Below are positions 56,279 to 64,000 of a stretch of DNA of 64,000 nt, one piece after another. This DNA comes from Heliocidaris tuberculata (taxonomy: Eukaryota; Echinodermata; Echinoidea; Camarodonta; Echinometridae): the NCBI GenBank assembly GCA_025618425.1, contig CM046844.1, forward strand, positions 19,254,324 to 19,318,323. Direction: 5' to 3'. The notes under the pieces were generated by a model. The model ran no database searches, was not told the DNA's origin, and saw only the letters and a program-made list of their open reading frames with translations. Positions within the stretch are counted from its first letter, which is position 1. Every line of letters starts with the position of its first letter. The position numbers and the translations under genes were made by a program.

Positions 56279-57406
56279 CAAAGGGGGATGGGGCAAAAGG
56301 AATGGGATATTCCTACAAAGACATAATAGGACTGGTAATAAATAAATTATATCATCAGCTGCTATTGTTGGTTACTAGTTAATTCAATTCAAAATAGCCC
56401 TATACTGTTTTCTTCGCCTGTCGTCTCTAACTGCTACAGTAGAATATTACAAATAACTTAAAAGTTATTTATATTGGTGGAGTATCCAGGAATGCAGGGG
56501 GGGGGGCTCACGCCTGACAAACAAAAAATCATCAGATGCTGTCTATTCTGAATTTTCAGACAAGCAAGGAAAAAAAAGTCACATTTTTCATGTTCTTTCT
56601 GTGCCGGGGGGGGGGGGCACATAACTCTTTTCATTCGATGTGTAACTATAAGATATGTCAGATTTGGTTTTGGCTGGCACGTAGGGCACGTGCATTCCTG
56701 GATACGACACCAATGAAAATAAGAGAATCTTGGATACGCCTCTCTTAATTAATCTTTGTATTTAAGGGATTGCTCGCACGCAATCTCATTTTAATAAAGC
56801 CTTCTCTGTCTTGACTTTTAACATAAGGCCATAGATTTACATTATACGTCTATAATCCCTAAAATTTACATAAATCATGATATCAAATGAAATATTCTGA
56901 TTTAGAAAAATAAAGATAGCATTTTATTTATTTATTTTTTTAATTTTATTTCGTTTTACTTCTCTCGACATTCCCGTCAGATATCGCAGTGTTTGCTCAT
57001 ATAGAGCTTAATATCAGGGAACATGTTTGGACCATTCCCCCCCCCCCCCCCCCAATCACATAAACATTAATAGAAATTTCACAGCAAATAACTTTTACAA
57101 AAATATAAACATCTCTCCTAGCTCCCCCTCCCAACTCTCTCCCTCTCCTCCATGGTGCAGTTAGAGTATGTTGATTCCTATCTGTTTTGGGACATAAGCT
57201 TGTATTTTAAGGGACAATATCAAGATTATGCCCTTTACGGCTTTACCAAAAGCGATGTACAGCAAAAGAAGAAAGAATAAAGGAAATAAAAAATACAAAC
57301 ATCTTGATAAAGACTATAATCTTCCCTCCCGCGGCATCGACATGTACCACAATATATACGCGTGCTTTATTTCGGGACTGAGCACTCTTCGTATTTAAAC
57401 TCTTTG
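53319..57406. repeat. 4.1-kb tandem duplication, copy B
   Basis: Copy B is collinear with copy A at an offset of about 4.31 kb. It differs by scattered substitutions, homopolymer length changes, a different number and register of 186-bp satellites (about 53760-54740), and the SINE near its start. It ends at TATTTAAACTCTTTG, directly beside the foldback element. Confidence 0.9.
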
Positions 57407-58943
57407 TTGAAACTATTTCGTCAAATTAGTACACGGCGAGTTGAAAGGTTACTTAAAATTTTTTGTAGAATCTGATTTTTTTTGCTATTTCCCCTATTTT
57501 GGGGGTGCTGAACACGAATCTACTTGTTGCCATTTTTCTAAATGACGTCTTCGGCCGTTGCCATGGTAACGAAATATTTTCTAAAAAATAACATATATCT
57601 CTTATTAAACAGCATAAAAATATAATGTAAGTAATGAAGTGTATCAATTTCAAGCTACCCATTTGATTTTAATCAAAATCTCAGTTGTCAGAGGTCATGG
57701 TTACGCTCAAAAAAGGTCGTTACCATGGTAACGCCTAAAATTACCAGAAAATAGCATATTTCTATAATAAAAAACATAAAAAACATAACAGAAGTGTATA
57801 AATATATATATTTCATGCCAAAACTTTGCTTGACATCAAAGTCTTGGTCATGCAAAGTCATATTTGTGCCACAACATGGTCGTTGCTATGGCAACCACAT
57901 GGTAGAAATTGGTATTTTAAGAAAAAATATAGCATTTCTGTATCAAAACAAAAAACAAAACATAAGAAAAATGTCCAATTACACATACTTTCCACTTTCC
58001 GATTCTTTTCAGTCTAGATGTAGATTTTGAGGTAATTATCATGTCTGATAGGACAGTTGCTATGGCAACAAAATGATGCAAAAGTTAAAGTAGGTATGCA
58101 TGGCTTATGAAATCAATAACAAAAGTGTATGGGCTAATATACCCAAAACGTACCCCATCCCCTTAGACACAGTTTCATCCATTCTGTTATTTTTTGTTAC
58201 CCAGATGACTCAGCTATCATTATCTGCCTATTTGCCATCAAAATGGTGGTGGATGAAAGTGCTAGAGACGTTGCCATGGTAACAAATTACTTTTCAGAAA
58301 AGAACATATTTTTCATAAATATAAATACATCCCACATACTATATAATAAAAATTTTCTGTATAATCTGATTTTATGAGCTATTTACCTTATTTTGGGGTG
58401 CTGAACATGAATTTATTTGTTGCCATTCTTATAAATGGCGTCTTTGAACATTGCCATGGTAACAAAATATTTCCTATAAAATAACATATCTCTTATGAAA
58501 CTAAAAATATAATGTAAGTAATGAAGTATATCAATTTCAAGCTACCTGTTCAATTAAAATCAAAATCGTAGTTGTCAAATGTCATGGTTACGCTCAAAAA
58601 GGGCCGTTGCTATGGTAACGCCTAGAATTTCCAGGAAATAGCATATTTCTGTAATAAAAAAACATGAAAAACCTAACAGAAGTGTTTGAATATATCTATT
58701 TCATGCCAAGACTTTAATTTCCATCAAATCTTGGTCATGTAAAGTCATATTTGTGCCGCAACGACATTGTAGAAATGGCTATTTTAAGAAAAATATAGCA
58801 TTCAACATGTTCAATAAAAAGTCAATATCTAAGAATATGTCTTCCAGCTACAAGCTAAGCTGCAATTAACATCTGAATTATCCCAGGTCATGATTATGCT
58901 CTAAAATGGCCGTTGCTATGATAACGTCTAAATATTCAAAAAA

Positions 58944-59980
58944 TTATATATTTTTAATGGAACTATCAGTCAAGTGGGGTAGAACTCCCGAGATCCACGG
59001 ATACGTTCTTTCCAGCAACCTTTCTCGCGTCTCCTGGAGACCAGTGTCCATCCTTAATGAATCGACATATGTCTTCCTAGGACTCACTCTTCTTGTATCT
59101 CCATGAAGAGGTTCCCACAGGACCACTGAGTGTAGTGTGAGCTCTGGATGCCTTTGAGCATGACCTGAAAGCTTCAATCTCCTCAGGGTTACTTTTGAGC
59201 TGACCTTTGGAAGGCTTCCGTACAGCTCCGAGTTCCCCATTTTCGATGCGTACTGGTCATGCTGGTTGACGCTCAGAGCCATCCTTAACATTCTAGTGTA
59301 GCACCCATCAACCATCTGATTAAGTCTCTTTGTAAGGGTCCAGGCCTCTGACCCATACAACAAAACAGACTCCACCGTAGCTGTGAAAAGATGTATTTTT
59401 AGGTCTTTACGGAGGTCTGATTTCCATACTGACTTCAGGGTGTGGTATGCTGCCCAGGCCTTCCTCACCCTACCCACCACATCCTCCTCTGTGTTCCTGA
59501 TCTTTGCTCCCAAGTACAGGAAGTCATCCACCAATTCAATTGGCTTCCCATCAGCACTCACGATCCCCTCTGGCCCCAAGATGTTCTCCACCAGATACTG
59601 CGTCTTGCTCTCATTTATCCGCAGTCCTACATTCATAGATACCTCCCCCACCTCTCTCAGTCAATCCTCCGTCTCCTTTGCTGTGTTTGCCAACAGAATT
59701 ATGTCGTCAGCAAACTCAGCATCTGAGATCTTCTTAGCCTTAACTCTCCTCTCCTCCCTAGCTTCAGTGTAGTTGGCATAGAGTTCTTCCTTCCTGTCCT
59801 CAACACACTTCTTCCTCTCCTCTGAAGGATCAGCATAGAACTCGTCCATAGCAGCTCTCAGGTGTTCCCTGGCTGCACATACTCTGGGATCTTCAGAGTA
59901 GTCATCTCTCATCTTCCTCTTCCTCTTCGGCACCAAGGCCTCCCCAGCTTCTGCTACTGCAGTGGTGAAGTGGAGAAACT
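58944..59980 (-). pseudogene. Reverse transcriptase relic (RTE-like), internally deleted and stopped
   Basis: Reading leftwards from about 59980, a linker region (HFTTAVAEAGEALVPKRK, then DEFYADPSEERKK) runs straight into the RT catalytic block DAEFADDIILLANT. The fingers and palm between them have been lost. After a TGA at 59661-59663 the same frame continues through GLRINESKTQYL, VDDFLYLGAKI, VLLYGSEAWTLTKRL and LRRLKLSGHAQRHPE. This is the C-terminal RT region of many RTE-type LINEs. It cannot be active. It sits in the loop of the foldback element. Confidence 0.85.
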
Positions 59981-59999
59981 ATAGGTGATAAAGTAGGAA

Positions 60000-61440
60000 C
60001 ATGAGAAAGGTATTTCCCATTCCTTTTGTACACAGAACTCGGAAATTCTCAATTTTCGGGCTGACATGAGGTCACAAATGGTCATATGACTTGGTAACGG
60101 TATGACCGATTTTTGTAAACTTGATGTCACAAGATGCAGAAGACTTGAAAGAAAAAGTCAGAAAGTGGCGTGGCGTGAAATGCAGTGGTTCGAAATGCGC
60201 AGCGATATTTGTCTGGGGGCCTCGGAGCCCCCCCCCCCCCCCCCAGTACATACAAAGGGTTAACTACCCAGCTCTCAGCTGTTATGATATATGTGTTTGG
60301 CATTAAACTGATGATGGGTGTGAGCACCAAGGCTCTATCCTGGGTAATACACCTGTTGAATATTGCAATTAAAGAAAAAACATACACTTTGTGTCTGACA
60401 TCATGAAAATGGAAAATTAGGGTCTAACGTCTGATGTGTTTTTCTGCAAGATTCCCAATCGATAAAGGCCATGGTTATGCCAGACAAGGGTCATTGCTAT
60501 AACAAACCTGTGACAGAAAAAAAATGTGTAACAAGATTATCTTGGAATAAGTGACAACATTTGCCAGTGGATTTCTATACTGTCCTGCTGAATCTGGACT
60601 GTTGCCGAACAACGTACAGCTACAAAAAAAAAAAGGGAGTTAAAAAGTATGCGTACTAAGTCTAAAAAATTAATGGATATAAGCTAATATTGGCTGCTTC
60701 AAAATCTTATCCTCCTGCTTCTAAGTCTAAAAAATTAATGGATATAAGGTAATATTGGCTGCTTCAAAATCTTATCTTCCTGCTTCTCCTTTGTAACATC
60801 TAAATGCATGTTGTAGTACATGAACTTGTAGATCAGTTCCTGAAGGTTATCGAAATGGCCTAGAGGATGACTGTTGCATGTTCCAACTAGCAAGGTCTTA
60901 TCTGACCAACAGGTGCCCTTTCAAGGTCACAGCTGAGTTCTACAAAGTGTTAAACCTGAGTACCAATGAACACAGGAGGGAAACTGCTAGAGGAACTGGA
61001 AGATCTAGTCTCCTTCAGGGCCTGACTTGATCGTTCTTTTTTTTTTACCATTCTTTTTTTTTTTAAACCATGATCTATTTAATGTTTTCAGATTGCTATA
61101 AATATTGTAAATATTGAAATGTATTGTCTCTTGTTACTGGTAAGTAAAAATAAAATCATATCACATCAATCATATCAAAAGAGCCTCCTTTGAAGCCCAC
61201 ACAAGTTGGCGAGAAAGGGCACAATCTAGGCAGGCTGTTCAAGTCATGAATATTTTTATCATGGGATAATAATGTCATATCAGGACTTTGCCATAGCAAT
61301 GGCCATGTTTTGCCATAAAGCTGCCTATGAATAACTAACATTTTAATGAATATCAAAGAGGTACCTTGAATTACATTTTATATATTCTTGGACACTTGTA
61401 TTGCGCTTTTGTATGTTATATCAAAATATATGTAAAGGCT
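60000..61440. other. Loop of the foldback, no gene
   Basis: The loop contains a C-run at 60229-60244, a 64/65-bp perfect-looking tandem duplication (about 60657-60786, word AAGTCTAAAAAATTAATGG), short T-runs at about 61039-61064 and an AATAAA-rich segment near 61150. No exon is supported. Confidence 0.5.
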
Positions 61441-63089
61441 ATATTATATTTTTCCTCTTTCACAATTTCAAAATTTGACTGATCGATTACCATGGCAATG
61501 TCTCTGGATTTTTTTTTCGGATTTATCACTCACCACCAGTTTAACAGCAATCAGGGAAGATTATGATAGAGAGTCTGCTGGTATATCCCATTAGAGGGGC
61601 GGGAGTAGACTTTCTACATATTAGCCCATGCACTTTTATTATTAATTTTCATAAGTCGAGCATACTTACTTTATTTTTGTTTACATCAATGTGTTGTCAT
61701 AGCAACTATTCTATCAGATATGACCGTTACCTTAAAATACATCTAAAATACATCTTCATTGAAATAATTGGAGAGTTGGAAATTTATGTACTTAGACATT
61801 TTTAAATGTTTTTTTGTGTGTTTAGATAGAGAAATACCCTAATTTTTTCTCAAAATATCAGTTTCAACCTGGTCGTTGCCATAGTAACGACCATTATGGT
61901 ATGAATACATTGTTGTATGACTTTGAATGACCAAGATTTTGATGGCAACCAAATTTGGAGCATGAAACGGACAAACTGAGACACTAGTTATGTTTTTATG
62001 TTGTTGCATCACAAATATATGGCATTTTCTAGAAATTCAGATATTACCATGGCAACGGCCAATTTGGAGCATAACCATGACCTTGGATAAGTCAGATGTT
62101 AACTGCAAGGTAATGTGCAGCTTGAAAGAGATATTCTAAGACATTAACCATATGCATTTATGTTGTATGTCTTTATATTTATGAAAAAATATGTTCTTTT
62201 CTGAAAAGTAATTTGTTACCATGGCAACGTCTCTAGCACTTTCATCCACCACCATTTTGATGGCAAATAGGCAGATAATGATAGCTGAGTCATCATCTGG
62301 GTAACAAAAAATAACAGAATGGATGAAACCGTGTCTAAGGGATGGGGTACGTTTTGTTTGGGTATATTAGCCCATACACTTTTGTTATTGATTTCATAAG
62401 CCATGCATACCTACTTTAACTTTTGCATCATTTTGTTGCCATAGCAACTGTCCTATCAGGTATGATTATTACCTCAAAATTTAAATCTAGACTGAAAATA
62501 ATCGGAAAGTGGAAAGTATGTGTAATTGGACATTTTTCTTATGTTTTGTTTTTTGTTTTGATACAGAAATGCTATATTTTTTTCTTAAAATAGCAATTTC
62601 TACCATGTCGTTGCCATAGCAACGACCATGTTGTGGCACAAATATGACTTTCCATGACCAAGACTTTGATGTCAAGCAAAGTTTTGGCATGAAATATATA
62701 TATTTATACACTTCTATTATGTTTTTTATGTTTTTTATTACAGGAATATGCTATTTTCTGGAAATTTTAGGCGTTGCCATGGCAACGACCTTTTTTGAGC
62801 GTAACCATGACCTTTGACAACTGAGATTTTAATTAAAATCAAATGGGTAGCTTGAAATTGATACACTTCATCACTTACAATATATTTTTATGTTGTTTAA
62901 TAAGAGATATATGTTATTTTTTAGAAAATAATTCGTTACCATGGCAACGGACGAAGACGTCATTTAGAAAAATGGCAACAGGTAGATTCGTGTTCAGCAC
63001 CCCCAAAATAGGGGGAATAGCACAAAAAATCAGATTCTACAAAAAATTTTAAGTATCCTTGAAAATTGAGACGAGGAGCCGTGTACTAA

Positions 63090-63404
63090 ATGCTCCCAGG
63101 CATGGAATTACCAGATACCGTTAATGCTAACTCTGTGGTTGTATTCGGTCGTTGTTCATTAGAGCGTCAGTATAGGGTATAGAAATAAGTTATCCACCGT
63201 GACATTAATGCTTTACATTTTCAATGACTCCGATCCTGGGGCAATACCCGGTTTTCTGTGCATCAGAAAAAACCCCGCAGTAAGCTGAGAAGTTTATTTA
63301 AAAAATTAATCATGCTAGAGAGAGACCATTCAGTTTGTCGATACTTTCCTTCCATAGGAGATATACAGATATACACGTATGTAAAGCACCATCTACACCA
63401 TGTA
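63090..63404. other. Unique spacer, nothing recognised
   Basis: No gene, repeat or motif stands out in this stretch. Confidence 0.4.
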
Positions 63405-63600
63405 CATGTATGTATGTATGTATGTTTTCATTGAACTTCATTGACATATCCATCAATATTTTTTTCGAATATAACATCAATAATCAGAACAATAATAATA
63501 TCATAATAACAGTAACACATGACAAAAACAGAACAATAATCATGAGAAAATCATTCAAAACATAAACAAAAGCAAAAACAAAATACTCATAACTGATGAA
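63405..63600 (-). mobile_element. LINE 3'-end-like fragment with ATGT tail
   Basis: ACTTCATTGACAT...ATCAATATTTT resembles the 3' end of the 34.4-kb LINE (ACTTCATTGACATTGACATC, then AATATTTT). An ATGT tetramer array precedes it, where the other element has its 8-bp tail repeat. Only the 3' UTR part is recognisable. Confidence 0.45.
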
Positions 63601-64000
63601 CTAGTACATGCTCTTTTATGAAATATGAATTATCAGATTATGTACAAGTAGTGTTAGGTAATGAAAAAAGAGCCATTAAAAGAATCATATACATAAACAC
63701 TATAATAGATATGCCTAAAAATTAAACAATTTAAAAGTTACCACGTTCATCAAAAGTATATCGCAAGAAATTGGCAAATTCTTTTATCTTTTATTCTTTT
63801 ATCTTTTATCTACGGTACATTTATGTAGATGGTGTTTTTATATACTGCATAGAGACGTTGCGTACTTTTTGTAAATGAATATATTGTTGTGGTGTTTTTT
63901 CGTATAGATATACAAGGTTTGGTGGAGATTCTACTTTTTGCGGACATGAATGTTGTTTTTCAAAATCAAAAATATTGTAACGAATTTGGATATCCCGAAT
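63601..64000. other. Window end, possible new LTR start
   Basis: AT-rich sequence with a TTTTATCTTT direct repeat at about 63781-63810. At about 63976 TGTAACGAATTTGG resembles the start of the 17.0-kb putative LTR, but too little is visible to decide. Confidence 0.3.

Larger units (their letters stand above)
57557..62948. promoter_or_regulatory. Cluster of at least 17 RFX X-box-like palindromes
   Basis: Matches to GTTGCCATGGCAAC with up to three changes start at 57557, 57719, 57882, 58056, 58270, 58450, 58606, 58912, 61486, 61693, 61875, 62043, 62215, 62435, 62610, 62773 (perfect) and 62935. The RFX consensus is two inverted half-sites GTNRCC and RGYAAC with a short spacer. Whether RFX proteins bind these is inference; they may instead be structural or transposase sites. 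Confidence 0.6.
57426..63089. mobile_element. 5.7-kb foldback element with X-box-rich inverted arms
   Basis: The termini TTAGTACACGGC and GCCGTGTACTAA are inverted. Arms of about 0.9 kb (57426-58330 and 62150-63089) are reverse complements with modest divergence. Beyond them lie partial direct subrepeats (58330-58800 resembles 57430-57960; 61490-61990 resembles 62215-62700) and a further inverted pair (58800-58980 with 62035-62150). The arms contain many GTTGCCATGGCAAC-type palindromes. The centre holds a decayed retrotransposon. No transposase is visible. Confidence 0.8.

Overview
This is eukaryotic, intron-containing, AT-rich DNA. It has GT-AG exons separated by kilobases of intron, many A/T and C/G homopolymer runs, dinucleotide microsatellites and a very dense load of mobile-element fragments. 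The recognisable proteins (an SLC7A4-like amino acid transporter, a SAM-type gene family, metazoan LINEs) and the repeat style suggest a marine invertebrate animal. A deuterostome such as an echinoderm is my best guess, but I cannot name a species from sequence alone.

Layout. 1-14 kb: no convincing gene; short inverted-repeat elements (1.2, 5.2, 6.5, 9.2-10.8 and 11.6-12.8 kb), tandem repeats and homopolymers. 14.0-22.4 kb: a three-exon cationic amino acid transporter-like gene (SLC7A4 type, about 630 residues) on the + strand. A 37-bp tandem duplication breaks its first exon. Its 6-kb second intron holds a TTAA-flanked MITE, hammerhead-ribozyme-bearing Penelope-like remnants, a 1-kb putative solo LTR, a nested inverted-repeat block and a 1.66-kb hAT-like element with GGACTC hexamer arrays. 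23.5-29.8 kb: three exon-like segments of an unnamed SAM-type protein family, separated by a 510-bp MITE and by an element carrying eight copies of a 147-bp satellite. 31.5-39.6 kb: a 1.2-kb unit repeated three times; the third copy is split by a 4.4-kb LINE (- strand) with an unbroken 1219-residue endonuclease/reverse transcriptase ORF. 39.8-48.4 kb: several MITE families, no gene. 49.0-57.4 kb: two tandem copies of a 4.1-kb block, each with arrays of a 186-bp satellite; a tRNA-like SINE sits in the second copy. 57.4-63.1 kb: a 5.7-kb foldback element with long, subrepeated inverted arms carrying at least 17 copies of an RFX X-box-like palindrome, and a decayed reverse-transcriptase relic in the middle. 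63.1-64 kb: a LINE 3'-end-like fragment and the edge of another element.

Only the transporter is a confident cellular gene. Almost everything else is layered transposition: element inside element inside intron. The most interesting signals are the hammerhead motif interrupted by a hAT insertion, the X-box-studded foldback, the octamer-rich 147-bp satellite, and a hexamer array shared by a hAT element and an unrelated tandem repeat. Boundaries were read by eye; no alignment or database search was run.
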